In this document: positions 27,122 through 35,895 of the stretch, one piece after another | How positions within the stretch are numbered: the stretch's first letter is position 1 | Layout of the letters: each line of letters opens with the position of its first letter | Assembly: GCF_021044795.1 (NCBI RefSeq) | Contig: NZ_JAJNOP010000017.1 | DNA length: 51,811 bases | Reading direction: 5' to 3' (one strand) | Origin: Acidaminococcus hominis | GTDB lineage: Bacteria > Bacillota > Negativicutes > Acidaminococcales > Acidaminococcaceae | Position numbers and translations under genes: made by a program | The notes under the pieces: model-generated | What the model was told of the DNA's origin: nothing | The model's input: only the letters and a program-made list of their open reading frames with translations | The model's database searches: none

Positions 27122-27475
27122 TTATGCTTTTACTTTTTCTTGCTCAACCATTTCCGTACAGTGTACCCCTGCCGGCCAAGCTGCGGTATCTACTATTACA
27201 GCATAATCTTCAAACGCGCGTGCAACTTTCTGGGCATCCTTCTTTTCTACCTGCACACAGTTAAACAGTTTATAGGCTTGTACATTACCCATCACAGAAT
27301 CATGCTTGAATACATACAATTTCTGCACAGCCATATTGCCTCTGGCAGCAGAATGGTCATTTTCAAACAAATTGACCAAAGCGTCCCAAAGCAGCTTTAA
27401 GTCGGCTTCCGAAAAACCGGTAGATTTTTGTGCCAGGTTGGCAGAAATATAGCCATCTAGCCGATACAAACCCTA
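27122..27475 (-). pseudogene. cas7: cas7 (csd2) fragment (type I-C), C-terminus only
   Basis: About 115 codons match the C-terminal third of the I-C backbone subunit Cas7/Csd2: GLYRLDGYISANLAQKSTGF, then LLWDALVNLFENDHSAARGN, KLYVFKHDS and the tail to the normal stop. Full Csd2 is about 285 residues. A stop codon lies directly upstream of the GLYR segment (TAG at 27475-27473), and no Cas7, Cas8c, Cas5 or Cas3 sequence is seen beyond it. The start given by a TTG is not meaningful. The fragment is what remains after a deletion that took the interference genes. Confidence 0.85.
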
Positions 27476-28095
27476 AGGATTACATGTAGATTTTCTTTGT
27501 TCTTTCCAGTTCTAAGTTTAAATCTATTGTAGCATAGACTATGTAGAAAAATACTCTCTCTTAAATTACATCTGCTTAACATTAAAAGAAAACCAAAATT
27601 TTGTCTATTACGTCAGGGTGATCCAAGTTTTGCAATACAAATCAGCTCAGTACTTCTACATTGGTCCTAGCTAGATGCATTTTGTTGGTTTGATGGGGTG
27701 TTGTATTCCCCTTATAAAAGCAATCTTTTCTTCACTTTGCAGAATCTAATCCACAGGTGCTTATTTACACTAGCAGCCAAGTGATTTATTAATATTATTA
27801 TCTTATCATAAAGCATATACTATTTCCCCATCAGTTTTCCTGCATTTTTACTTAATGTTTCAGCTGCTGGGATTTGCTTAGCTTCAAACGGTATAGATTG
27901 AAAATGACTCTGCCCCTTTTTTGTCCATTAGCCTCTCAGCACCAGAATCCTAAATCTTTCTGTCTCTATACAGCCGCCAGAAAGGAGTGCTGCAGCAGCC
28001 CCACATTTCCTTCTAGCGGCTTCTTTTACCTCCGTTAGTACAAATTACTTAGGGTCCAGCTGCGACCGTTCAAACGCCTTTAAGGGCACACCAGA
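27476..28095. other. gene-free stretch left of the tRNA cluster
   Basis: No open frame or known RNA is supported. The sequence is A/T-rich compared with the rest of the window. A promoter-like A/T region lies near 27510-27560, and an imperfect inverted repeat (AGCCGCCAGAAAGGA near 27971 with TCCTTCTAGCGGCT near 28010) could form a hairpin. This is probably the scar where the remainder of the cas operon was lost. Confidence 0.5.
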
Positions 28096-28130
28096 ACGTC
28101 AAAAAGGACATGGAAAATTTCCATGTCCTT
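28096..28130 (-). terminator. terminator of the tRNA operon
   Basis: A 13-bp near-perfect palindrome AAGGACATGGAAA / TTTCCATGTCCTT with TTTTT following on the minus strand, about 85 bases past the tRNA-Val gene. Confidence 0.85.
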
Positions 28131-28215
28131 AGGATATTTCTTGTAAATTTATTAAATACTTTTTTAGGTAAATAAAAAAGACGATACAGCGTTGCGCGTA
28201 TATCGTCTTCTTTTG

Positions 28216-28291
28216 TGGTGGGCGATGACAGGATCGAACTGCCGACATTCTGCTTGTAAGGCAGACGCTCTCCCAGCTGAGCTAATCGCCC
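28216..28291 (-). tRNA. tRNA-Val (anticodon TAC)
   Basis: A full cloverleaf on the minus strand: acceptor GGGCGAT/ATCGCCC, D-arm TAGCTCAGCTGGGAGAGC, anticodon stem TCTGC/GCAGA around loop CTTACAA, T-arm with GTTCGATC, and an encoded CCA. Last of three tRNAs on one transcript. Confidence 0.95.
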
Positions 28292-28295
28292 GTGA

Positions 28296-28370
28296 TGGTG
28301 ACCGGAGGGGGAATCGAACCCCCGATACCGCCGTGAAAGGGCGGTGTCTTAACCGCTTGACCATCCGGCC
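28296..28370 (-). tRNA. tRNA-Glu (anticodon TTC)
   Basis: Minus-strand cloverleaf starting GGCCGGATGGTCAAGCGG, with the anticodon loop CTTTCAC closed by CCGCC/GGCGG, T-arm GGTTCGATTCC and an encoded CCA. Middle gene of the cluster, 4 bases from tRNA-Val. Confidence 0.95.
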
Positions 28371-28379
28371 AAAAAAAAG

Positions 28380-28455
28380 TGGTGATCCGCCAGAGGATCG
28401 AACTCTGGACACCCTGATTAAGAGTCAGGTGCTCTACCAGCTGAGCTAGCGGACC
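28380..28455 (-). tRNA. tRNA-Lys (anticodon CTT)
   Basis: Minus-strand cloverleaf starting GGTCCGCTAGCTCAGCTGG, anticodon loop CTCTTAA closed by CTGA/TCAG, T-arm AGTTCGATCCT and an encoded CCA. First gene of the three-tRNA transcript. Confidence 0.95.
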
Positions 28456-28493
28456 ACGTCCTGCAACCGGTTGTCTCAACCGATTACTTTGAT

Positions 28494-28522
28494 ATCTTAC
28501 ACGATTTCAAAGGATTTTGCAA
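28494..28522 (-). promoter_or_regulatory. promoter of the tRNA operon
   Basis: On the minus strand TTGCAA (28522-28517), a 17-base spacer, and TAAGAT (28499-28494), about 39 bases before tRNA-Lys. Confidence 0.7.
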
Positions 28523-28552
28523 GTACTTTTTTCAACTTTTTTGGTTTTTTCC

Positions 28553-29584
28553 CTATTTTTTTTCGTCCAGCCAGTGATGGGCCGCCTGGAGCACCTGCTG
28601 CACGGTCAAATCCCGCATACAGCGCATATCGTCGCAGTGGTGTTTCATGCCGTTCCGGCACCCGTCGCAGGGCGGGATGGCCCGGACGATGGTGGCCTTA
28701 TCCGTATAGGGGCCGTACAGTTCCGGGTGGCTGGGGCCGTACATGGCCACAATGGGCACCTTTTGGCTGATGGCCACGTGCATGGGGCCGCTGTCGTTGG
28801 TGATGATCAGGCTGCACCGGCTCATGGCTGCGGCCAGGGCTCCCAGGGAGAATTTCCCCGTCGCCACCATGGGGCGGCTGTGCATAAAGGAAATGGCTTC
28901 CTGGACCATGGTTTCGTCCATGGGGCCGCCGAAGAATACCGTCCGGTACCCTTCCTGGGCCAGGGTATCCGCCACCTGGGCAAACCGTTCCGGTGCCCAG
29001 CGTTTGGTGACCACGGCGCTGCCGATGTTAAAGCCCACTACCTTTTCTTTCGGCTTCAGGTCCTGCTGGTCCCAAAACTCTGCCGCCCTGGCCTGCTGCT
29101 CCGGACCGGGGAAGACTTCCAGGCCGTTATGGACCAGGGGTTTCACCCCCAGCCGGGTCAGCACGTCCAGATACATATCTGCGGCGTGGAGGGTCCGGTT
29201 CAGCTTCAGATAGGGGTGAAAGAAGGGCCGGAACAAAAAGTGGGAGACCCCCACCTTCACCGGCACCGACGCCATGGCATCAATAAAGGAGCACCGCTCG
29301 TTGGGGTGCAGGTTGATCAGGATATCGAAGTGGGCGGCCGAGATTTTTCTGCTCATGGCCCACAGGGCGGACAAATGGTCGTCCTTCCCTTTTTTGTCGA
29401 TGGTCCAGACCTGGTCGATATTGGGGTTATGGTCCACCACTTCCCGCAGCTTCTGGTCCACCAGGTAGGTGATTTCCGCTCCGGGAGCGGCCTGCCGCAG
29501 GGCATGGAGGAAGGGCGTGGTCAGCACCAGGTCTCCCAGGTGCATCAGGAAGGTCACGATAATTTTTTTATTGGCGAGTTCCAT
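28553..29584 (-). CDS. waaF: ADP-heptose:LPS heptosyltransferase (family GT9)
   Basis: A 343-residue GT9 glycosyltransferase that adds L,D-heptose to the LPS inner core at the cytoplasmic face of the inner membrane. Hallmarks are the N-terminal MHLGDLVLTTPFLHALR, the central VGFNIGSAVVTKRW and the C-terminal ITNDSGPMHVA nucleotide-sugar loop followed by MYGPSHPELYGPY. A CxxC-type cluster near the end (CDGCRNG...CDDMRC) is common in this family. It overlaps the upstream heptosyltransferase by 17 bases with its own GGGAGGAG site. It ends the LPS operon. The name waaF versus another heptosyltransferase is by position and similarity only. Confidence 0.88.
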   Translation of the reverse strand: MELANKKIIVTFLMHLGDLVLTTPFLHALRQAAPGAEITYLVDQKLREVVDHNPNIDQVWTIDKKGKDDHLSALWAMSRKISAAHFDILINLHPNERCSFIDAMASVPVKVGVSHFLFRPFFHPYLKLNRTLHAADMYLDVLTRLGVKPLVHNGLEVFPGPEQQARAAEFWDQQDLKPKEKVVGFNIGSAVVTKRWAPERFAQVADTLAQEGYRTVFFGGPMDETMVQEAISFMHSRPMVATGKFSLGALAAAMSRCSLIITNDSGPMHVAISQKVPIVAMYGPSHPELYGPYTDKATIVRAIPPCDGCRNGMKHHCDDMRCMRDLTVQQVLQAAHHWLDEKK

Positions 29585-30641
29585 GGTCTCCTCCCTTCAG
29601 CTTGTCTTCAAACAGGGCATACACCTGCTCCGGCGTAACGGCCGCCATGCATTCCCAATGATTGCACTGCTTTTTCAGGCAGCCGGCACAGGAAACCGGG
29701 CTGACCAGCACTGTGGCGTCCGGGTCCCCATAGGGGCCCGTCCGGTCCGGCCGGGTAGGTCCGTAGACTGCCACCAGTTTTTTTCCGTAGGCGGCAGCAA
29801 TGTGCAGAGGCCCCGTATCCCCGCTCATGTAGAACAGGGCGCCCTTGATCAGGGCTCCCAGCTCCCGAAGGCCCGTACTGCCAATCAGATTGATGACCTT
29901 GGGGTTATAGCGGGTTTCTTCCTGGATCCGTTCTCCCAGGGCTGCATCTCCCTGGCCGCCGGCCAGCACCACCCAATAGCCGTGGTCCATAAACAGCTGG
30001 GCCAGCTTCCCGTAGGATTCCGCCGGCCAGCGTTTGGTGACCCAGCGGGCACCAGGCACCAGCACCACATAGGGCAGCTGGGTTTCCGCCCGGACACCGG
30101 CCCGGATCAGCCGGTTCCGCATCAGCAGGCATTCTTCCTTGAGTTCCGGCATGGGATAGCGGACCTGGTCCACCTTGGCTCCCAGGTACCGGGCTACGTC
30201 CAGGTACCGCTCAATCACGTGGTCGTGGGCATGGGGCCCGGTAATGGCCCGGGACACCAGGCCGCTGCCTTCGCGCATTTCGCAGTAGCCGATTTTTTCC
30301 GGGGCCCCGGTCAGGTATGCCATCACGGCGCTTTTAAACAGGCCCTGAAGGTCAATCACCAGGTCAAAATGCCTGGCCTGGAGCATGGCCCGGGTTTCCT
30401 TCAGGCACTGCCATTTGGCGTGCCAGCTCATACGGCCAAAAGCCGCCTTGTCAAAGTAGAGAATCTCGTCAATGACAGGCGGTTCTGGGATAAAGGCTCC
30501 GAACTGGGGGTGGACCAGCCAGGTAATCTTGGCCTCGGGGTACGCAGACCGCAGGGCCGCCGCAAAGGGCAGGGCATGGATTACGTCCCCCAGGGAGCTC
30601 ATTTTGATGATCAAAATATTTTTATAGTCTTTAACAGTCAC
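29568..30641 (-). CDS. waaC: heptosyltransferase I-like (family GT9)
   Basis: A 357-residue GT9 heptosyltransferase, probably the enzyme that attaches the first heptose to Kdo-lipid A. Motifs: IIKMSSLGDVIHALPFAAAL at the start, LVPGARWVTKRWP in the middle, and MSGDTGPLHIAAAYGKK followed by VYGPTRPDRTGPYG. A GTG start at 30641 is chosen because AGAAGG lies just upstream and the reading overlaps the gmhB end by 11 bases; an earlier ATG would put 12 unusual residues in front. Cysteines near the C-terminus (CAGCLKKQC, WEC) mirror those in the next gene. Confidence 0.88.
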   Translation of the reverse strand: MTVKDYKNILIIKMSSLGDVIHALPFAAALRSAYPEAKITWLVHPQFGAFIPEPPVIDEILYFDKAAFGRMSWHAKWQCLKETRAMLQARHFDLVIDLQGLFKSAVMAYLTGAPEKIGYCEMREGSGLVSRAITGPHAHDHVIERYLDVARYLGAKVDQVRYPMPELKEECLLMRNRLIRAGVRAETQLPYVVLVPGARWVTKRWPAESYGKLAQLFMDHGYWVVLAGGQGDAALGERIQEETRYNPKVINLIGSTGLRELGALIKGALFYMSGDTGPLHIAAAYGKKLVAVYGPTRPDRTGPYGDPDATVLVSPVSCAGCLKKQCNHWECMAAVTPEQVYALFEDKLKGGDHGTRQ

Positions 30642-31167
30642 AGTGCACCTTCTGTCTGCGCAGCACCAGCCGGACAAAGGTCAGCAGATTTTTCCCGGTA
30701 AACCGGTAGCCGGGCACTCCCGCCGCCAGGGCCGCTTCCACATCGGAGGCCTTGTCCCCGATCAAAAAGGAGGCGTGCCGGTCAATGGGATGCTCTTCCA
30801 TGGCCTGGAGCAGCATACCCGGTTCGGGCTTCCTACAGCCGCAGGCCACGGTCAGCTCCGGAATCACCCCTTTGGTGGGATGATGGGGACAGTGGTAGAA
30901 GCCGTCGATTTTCCCACCGGCCTTGGCCAGTTCCGCGTTCATATGGGCATGGAACTGGTCCATCTGCTCCTTGGTATAAAAGCCCCGGGCAATGCCGCTT
31001 TGGTTGGTCACCACGTAGATGGCGTACCCCAGGCTGCGGAGCAAGGCCACGGCTTCCCGTGCCCCCTCCACCCATTCCAGCTCTTCCGGCCGGTAGATAT
31101 AGCCCTTGTCCACGTCCAGGACTCCGTCCCGGTCAAAGAACACTGCTTTTTCCAGTTCCGTACTCAT
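30631..31167 (-). CDS. gmhB: D-glycero-D-manno-heptose-1,7-bisphosphate 7-phosphatase
   Basis: A 178-residue HAD-superfamily phosphatase that removes the 7-phosphate in ADP-heptose synthesis. Catalytic DRDGVLDVD (Asp12, Asp14), VTNQSGIARG and KPEPGM with IGDKASDVEAA are present, plus the zinc-binding set Cys93, His95, Cys109 and Cys111 (CPHH, CGCRKP) that distinguishes GmhB. The ATG overlaps the hldD stop by 4 bases, so translation is coupled. It is the fourth step of the pathway encoded by this operon. Confidence 0.95.
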   Translation of the reverse strand: MSTELEKAVFFDRDGVLDVDKGYIYRPEELEWVEGAREAVALLRSLGYAIYVVTNQSGIARGFYTKEQMDQFHAHMNAELAKAGGKIDGFYHCPHHPTKGVIPELTVACGCRKPEPGMLLQAMEEHPIDRHASFLIGDKASDVEAALAAGVPGYRFTGKNLLTFVRLVLRRQKVHCDC

Positions 31168-32132
31168 GCCTTATAATACCCATCCGATTCTTCCAGCAGC
31201 TGGCAGTATTCCTTTACGGCAGTGTTGAAGTCCGTAAAGCCGCCATCGTAGCCGGCCGCCAAAAGGCGGGTGTCGTCGGCCTGGGTGTAGCTCTGGTATT
31301 TGCCCTTCAGGCCTTCGGGGAACGGAATGTATTCCAGCTCGCCGCTGCCGAAGAATTCCAGTACGGCATGGGCCATATCGTTAAAGGTATGGGCATGGCC
31401 CGTACCCAGGTTGTACACGCCCTTCAGTTCCGGATGCTGCCAGAAATAGAATAGCACCTTCACCACGTCTTTTACGTACACAAAGTCCCGGGTCTGCTCA
31501 CCGGGGCCGTAGCCGTCGTAGCTGCCAAACAGCTTCACCTTGTGGTCCTGCTTCCATTCCAGGAACATTTGGCGTACCAGGGAAGCCATCTTGCCCTTGT
31601 GGTTTTCCTGAGGTCCGTACACGTTGAAATAACGGAAGCCGGCAATCTGGCTGTCCGCCTTGTCAAAGTAGCGACGGGCATAGTTGTCGAAGAACAGCTT
31701 GGAGAAGGCATACACGTTCAGGGCTTCTTCGCAGGCCGGTTCCTCCCGGAACCCGTTTTTGCCGCTGCCGTAGGTGGAAGCGGAAGAAGCGTACAGGAAC
31801 TGGATTTTCCGGTCCAGGGCAAAGTGCATCAGGGTCTTGGTGTACTCAAAGTTGTTTTCCATCATGTATTTGCCGTTATATTCCATGGTATCGGAGCAGG
31901 CCCCTTCATGGAAAATCACGTCAATGGGCGTATGGTTGAATTCCCCTGCTTTGATTTTTTGCAGGAAATCGATTTTGTCCAGATAATCCATGACCTTCAG
32001 GCCCTGGATGTTCTTGAACTTCACCATGTTGGTCAGGTTGTCCACCACCAAGATGTCGTCCCGGCCCAGGTCGTTCAAGCCTTTTACAATGTTGCTGCCG
32101 ATAAAGCCGGCACCGCCGGTCACAATAATCAT
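31164..32132 (-). CDS. hldD: ADP-L-glycero-D-manno-heptose 6-epimerase
   Basis: A 322-residue short-chain dehydrogenase/epimerase that converts ADP-D-glycero- to ADP-L-glycero-D-manno-heptose. It has the Rossmann NADP site VTGGAGFIGSNIV (residues 4-16), the catalytic Ser/Tyr141/Lys145 set (YASSASTYGSG, YAFSKLF) and the HldD-typical segment FHEGACSDTMEYNGKYMM. It sits between hldE and gmhB with 4-base overlaps on both sides, so the operon is tightly coupled. Confidence 0.96.
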   Translation of the reverse strand: MIIVTGGAGFIGSNIVKGLNDLGRDDILVVDNLTNMVKFKNIQGLKVMDYLDKIDFLQKIKAGEFNHTPIDVIFHEGACSDTMEYNGKYMMENNFEYTKTLMHFALDRKIQFLYASSASTYGSGKNGFREEPACEEALNVYAFSKLFFDNYARRYFDKADSQIAGFRYFNVYGPQENHKGKMASLVRQMFLEWKQDHKVKLFGSYDGYGPGEQTRDFVYVKDVVKVLFYFWQHPELKGVYNLGTGHAHTFNDMAHAVLEFFGSGELEYIPFPEGLKGKYQSYTQADDTRLLAAGYDGGFTDFNTAVKEYCQLLEESDGYYKA

Positions 32133-33607
32133 ATTTTACCCTCCTTCACCAGGGCGGCAATCTTGGCAATTACCCCCGTGGTGGAATAGCCTTCCTTAAA
32201 GGGAAGGATCCGGACCTGGCCGGCGTATTCCCGCCCGGCCACCTGTTCCGGTGTATAGTCGCCGCCTTTGACCAGAATGTCCGGCCGAATCCGGGCAATC
32301 AAGTTGGTAGGCGTATCTTCGCTGAAAAATACTACGGCATCCACGCAGGCAAGGGCTGCCAGAAGCCGAGCCCGGTCATTTTCCTTGTTGAGAGGCCGGG
32401 TTTCTCCCTTGAGCCGCTTCACCGAGTCGTCGGTGTTCACCCCTACAATCAGGTGACGGCCCAGCTGAGCGGCCTGCTCCAGGTACTGGACATGACCTGC
32501 ATGGAGGATATCAAAGCACCCGTTGGTAAAGACCACGGTTTCCCCGGCGGTCTTCCAGGTCCGGGCCAGGCTTTCGATTTCGTCCCAGCTTAACGGCCGG
32601 TAATCCTGGCCTTCCCGTTCTTCACAGGCAAGGACTTCCTTCAGCAGCTCTTCCCGGTGCACCGGATAGGTGCCCACCTTGGATACCACAATGCCGGCTG
32701 CCTTGTTGGACAGGTTCAGGGCTTCTGCCAGAGGCAGCTTACCCGCCGCTGCAGCCAGCAGCACCGCCGCCACCGTATCCCCGGCCCCAGACACATCAAA
32801 CACGTCCCGGGCCGTAGCGGCTTCGGTAATCACTTCGTTTTTATTGATCAGGGACACGCCCTTTTCCGAGCGGGTCACCACCACATTGCTGATTTGGAAC
32901 TGGTCCCGGGCCTTGGCGGCCAGCCGGACCAGGGGTTCTGTTTCGTTGGGCACCACTTCCCCGGCAGCTTCGCACATTTCCTTTACGTTGGGGGTAATGA
33001 AGTCGCAGCCGGTGTACTTATGCCAGTCGGAGCCTTTGGGGTCCACCAGCACGGGCACCTGGAACACATGGGCCGTATCGATGACCTGGCGGCAGAAATG
33101 GTCGGAGCACACGCCCTTGGCGTAGTCGGAGAGAATCACCCCGTTCAGGCCTTCCTGGAGCTTCTGGGTCAGCCATTCCAGCAGCAGCCGCTCCTCTTCC
33201 GGCACCAGGTCTCCGGGCTCCTCAAAGTCCAGCCGCAGCATCTGCTGCCGGGCTCCGATGATCCGCAGTTTGGTAATAGTTTTCCGTTCCGGCATGGGCA
33301 AAAGCCCGCCGTAGTCGATGCCCGCCTGAGCCAGCTTCTTCTCCAGCTCTTTCCGGTGGCTGTCGGCGCCGGTGACCCCGGCCATATAGACCTGGACCCC
33401 CAGGCCCGCCAGGTTGGCGGCCACGTTGCCGGCGCCCCCCAAAACGGCTTCCATTTTCCGCACCCGGTTCACGGGCACGGGCGCTTCCGGGGAAATGCGC
33501 TTCACTTCTCCATAAATATATTGGTCCAGCATCACATCGCCCAAAACGGCGATTTTCAGTTTCTGGATATCTTCAGTCAAAAATTGGGTGCTTTGGGTAT
33601 TACGCAT
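32129..33607 (-). CDS. hldE: bifunctional heptose-7-phosphate kinase / heptose-1-phosphate adenylyltransferase
   Basis: A 492-residue two-domain protein. Residues 1 to about 330 are a PfkB-type sugar kinase (VLGDVMLDQYIYGEV, GGAGNVAANLA, DVSGAGDTVAAVL). Residues about 350-492 are a nucleotidyltransferase with VFTNGCFDILHAGHVQYLEQ (HxGH) that adds AMP. Together they make ADP-D-glycero-D-manno-heptose from heptose-7-phosphate with help from GmhB. The ATG at 33607 overlaps the gmhA end by 8 bases and follows GGAAAG; an upstream in-frame start lies inside gmhA and is rejected. Confidence 0.96.
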   Translation of the reverse strand: MRNTQSTQFLTEDIQKLKIAVLGDVMLDQYIYGEVKRISPEAPVPVNRVRKMEAVLGGAGNVAANLAGLGVQVYMAGVTGADSHRKELEKKLAQAGIDYGGLLPMPERKTITKLRIIGARQQMLRLDFEEPGDLVPEEERLLLEWLTQKLQEGLNGVILSDYAKGVCSDHFCRQVIDTAHVFQVPVLVDPKGSDWHKYTGCDFITPNVKEMCEAAGEVVPNETEPLVRLAAKARDQFQISNVVVTRSEKGVSLINKNEVITEAATARDVFDVSGAGDTVAAVLLAAAAGKLPLAEALNLSNKAAGIVVSKVGTYPVHREELLKEVLACEEREGQDYRPLSWDEIESLARTWKTAGETVVFTNGCFDILHAGHVQYLEQAAQLGRHLIVGVNTDDSVKRLKGETRPLNKENDRARLLAALACVDAVVFFSEDTPTNLIARIRPDILVKGGDYTPEQVAGREYAGQVRILPFKEGYSTTGVIAKIAALVKEGKI

Positions 33608-34190
33608 AACTTTCCACCAGCTCACAGAGAATATGGCCCATGATTTCATGGATTTCCTGGCCCCGGGCGGTGTTTTCCGCAGGCACATTCAGGAGCACGT
33701 CGCAGAGCTCCGCCATCTTGCCCCCGTCCTTGCAGGTAAAGCCAATGACCTTCATGTGCTTTTCCCGGGCCTTGGCAATGGCCTCCAGCACATTCTTGCT
33801 GTTGCCGGAGGTGGAAATTCCCACCAGCACGTCCCCTTCCCGGCCCAGGCCTTCTACCTGCCGGGAAAAAATCTTGTCGTAGCCGTAATCGTTGCCCACC
33901 GCCGTCAAAATGGACGTATCCGTAGTGAGCGCCAGGGCGGCCATCCCCGGCCGTTCCTTTTGGAAGCGGCCCACAATTTCCGCAGCCCAATGCTGGGCAT
34001 CCGCAGCCGAACCGCCGTTGCCGCAGAACATCACTTTGCCGCCGGCAGCCAGGGCCATAGAAACCATCCCGGCTGCGTCTTCCAGGTTCCGGAGCAGGCG
34101 CTTGCTGCCCATGACCTTATGGACCAGTTTCTCATGTTCCAGGAAGCGGGCACTGATCAGTTCTTGTGCATTACCAACGGAAGAGGTCAT
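33600..34190 (-). CDS. gmhA: sedoheptulose-7-phosphate isomerase
   Basis: A 196-residue SIS-domain isomerase making D-glycero-D-manno-heptose-7-phosphate, the first step towards ADP-heptose. The phosphate-binding FCGNGGSAADAQH (55-67) and GISTSGNSKNVLEA (about 122-135) loops, and the late EIHEIMGHILCELVE helix are typical of GmhA. It starts 20 bases inside the end of the LptD-like gene, which ties heptose synthesis to the outer-membrane gene. Confidence 0.95.
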   Translation of the reverse strand: MTSSVGNAQELISARFLEHEKLVHKVMGSKRLLRNLEDAAGMVSMALAAGGKVMFCGNGGSAADAQHWAAEIVGRFQKERPGMAALALTTDTSILTAVGNDYGYDKIFSRQVEGLGREGDVLVGISTSGNSKNVLEAIAKAREKHMKVIGFTCKDGGKMAELCDVLLNVPAENTARGQEIHEIMGHILCELVESYA

Positions 34191-35790
34191 ATTTCACACT
34201 CCATTCATTGTCATTATTGTATTTCTTATCCCGGTATTCCAGTTCCAGCCGGAAGCAGCAGAAATCGTGGCTCCACCGGTAGATGTATTCGTAAATCTGG
34301 CTCTTGCCTTCATCGTAGCGGAGCAGCCAGGTCAGCCGGTCGTTGGGCCCCAACTGCTTGATGATGCCCCACTGGAGTTCCTTGGCCATATCCGGGTCGT
34401 TGTAGGCGAAGACGGAGCTGTGTTCCTTCTGATAGTAGTAGCCCAGCCAGGTGTTCCAGCCGCCGCTAAAGCTCTTGCCCAGGGTGGCAGAATACAGCAT
34501 GGTCTTTTTGGTTTCGTCGTTGATGCTTTCTTTGACCCACTTGTGGCCCATGCCCAGGTTCAGGGACAGGGGATTAGCTTCATGGGTCAGGTAGATGGGA
34601 TCGTGGGTCAGGAACACCCCGTATTCCGTATGCCAGCTTTCCTTCCAGTTGTCCTTCCACAGGCCATGGCTATAGTAGGCGGAATAGTTCAGCGGCCATT
34701 TGTCGTTGAATTTATGGCTCTTGTAGCCAATCAAGACGTCCCGTTTCTTTCGGATCCAGTTGTTGTCCGAGTCTTCCGTATGGCCGTCCTGGATGCGCAC
34801 GTAGAAGTTCCGTTCGTCCTGAACGTCGTAGTACAGGGGCCGCCAGCCAATCTTGGAGTAGTACTTCAGTTCAGCGGTGGCCACGTTCTTGTCGCTGAGG
34901 GGAACGTTGAAATTGTAGCGGATTTCCGTGCCATGGTCCTTGGTGTAGCCGATATGGGGAATCAGGCTCTGGCCCTGGTCATCATCGCCAAAGCGGTTGA
35001 TCCAGCGGTCCCGGGAATACACATGGACGCCTTTGATATACACCTTTACGTTATAGGCAATAATCTTGTCCTTGGGGTAGATGATGACCTTTTCGGCCTT
35101 TACATCTACGCAGGGCGGGTGCTTGACTGCCGGGCAGCGGGTGGTTTCCCCGCCATCGGTAAGTTCCACCCGGTCCGGGTACACTTCCCCGATGTTGGCC
35201 CGGTAGATATCCTTGCCGTTGGTGCCGGAAATATCCTTGATGGTACCGGTTTTGTCCAGGAAGTTGTAGTGGCCCCATTTGCCGTTGGTGACGCTGGTGC
35301 TGCCCCCGCTGGAGTTCACAATGCGGCCCCCGGTCAAGAGGTACACATCCCCGGTTTTGGAGTTGCCGGTGGCTTCCGTGGTATACAGTTTCTGGTTGCC
35401 CTGATACAGGCGCACGTTGCCGGTGGCCTTAAAATCCCCGCTTTCGGAGTTGTAGGTCACCTGATCCCCGTAGATGGTAATGGGCAGGGTGGATTCGCTG
35501 GCCACCTTTTCGCCCCGTTCTTCCCGTTCCTTTTGCTCCGTTACGGTTTCCTGGCCTGCCAGGGTTACTTTTTCCGTCTGGGCATCCGGCTGATCCTGCA
35601 GGCGGCGGGAACGTTCCTGCACTGCGGCGCTTGCCTGAACGTCATCGATGGTCTGCTGGGGCTGGTAGCCGGGGCCGTCCTTGGAACTGAGCTTGCCCCC
35701 GTCGTAGCCATAATCCATAATGGCTGCCGATGCCATACCGGGCAGTGCCAATGCCATTGTAATGCCTAAGGCCAATGCCTTTTTCTTCAT
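34171..35790 (-). CDS. LptD-like LPS-assembly / OstA-family outer-membrane protein
   Basis: A 539-residue exported protein with a signal peptide (MKKKALALGI..., cleavage near residue 22). Residues about 105-260 form an LptA/OstA-like beta-jellyroll (ITIYGDQVTYNSESGDFKAT, GNVRLYQGN) that binds LPS; the rest is rich in alternating aromatic beta strands and ends in DLFRW, as expected for an outer-membrane barrel. Its length is well below the 750-800 residues of enterobacterial LptD. First gene of the heptose operon. An alternative reading is a related LPS-modifying or -binding barrel protein, but LptD is the best fit. A Cys pair near residue 217 and a CC pair near the end could form disulfides. 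Confidence 0.8.
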   Translation of the reverse strand: MKKKALALGITMALALPGMASAAIMDYGYDGGKLSSKDGPGYQPQQTIDDVQASAAVQERSRRLQDQPDAQTEKVTLAGQETVTEQKEREERGEKVASESTLPITIYGDQVTYNSESGDFKATGNVRLYQGNQKLYTTEATGNSKTGDVYLLTGGRIVNSSGGSTSVTNGKWGHYNFLDKTGTIKDISGTNGKDIYRANIGEVYPDRVELTDGGETTRCPAVKHPPCVDVKAEKVIIYPKDKIIAYNVKVYIKGVHVYSRDRWINRFGDDDQGQSLIPHIGYTKDHGTEIRYNFNVPLSDKNVATAELKYYSKIGWRPLYYDVQDERNFYVRIQDGHTEDSDNNWIRKKRDVLIGYKSHKFNDKWPLNYSAYYSHGLWKDNWKESWHTEYGVFLTHDPIYLTHEANPLSLNLGMGHKWVKESINDETKKTMLYSATLGKSFSGGWNTWLGYYYQKEHSSVFAYNDPDMAKELQWGIIKQLGPNDRLTWLLRYDEGKSQIYEYIYRWSHDFCCFRLELEYRDKKYNNDNEWSVKYDLFRW

Positions 35791-35895
35791 AAGTTAGGTA
35801 CCTCCGCCGGATTGTAGATTTCTGTACTGCTTTATGCCCACTTTTCCCAGTCCTCCCCGGACCGGAAAAAAGTCATATTCCCTTATATTATAACA

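Noticed and set aside
33892..35769. 625-codon plus-strand frame opposite the LptD-like gene
   Set aside because: Antisense shadow; the minus strand has a signal peptide, a recognisable fold and operon context.
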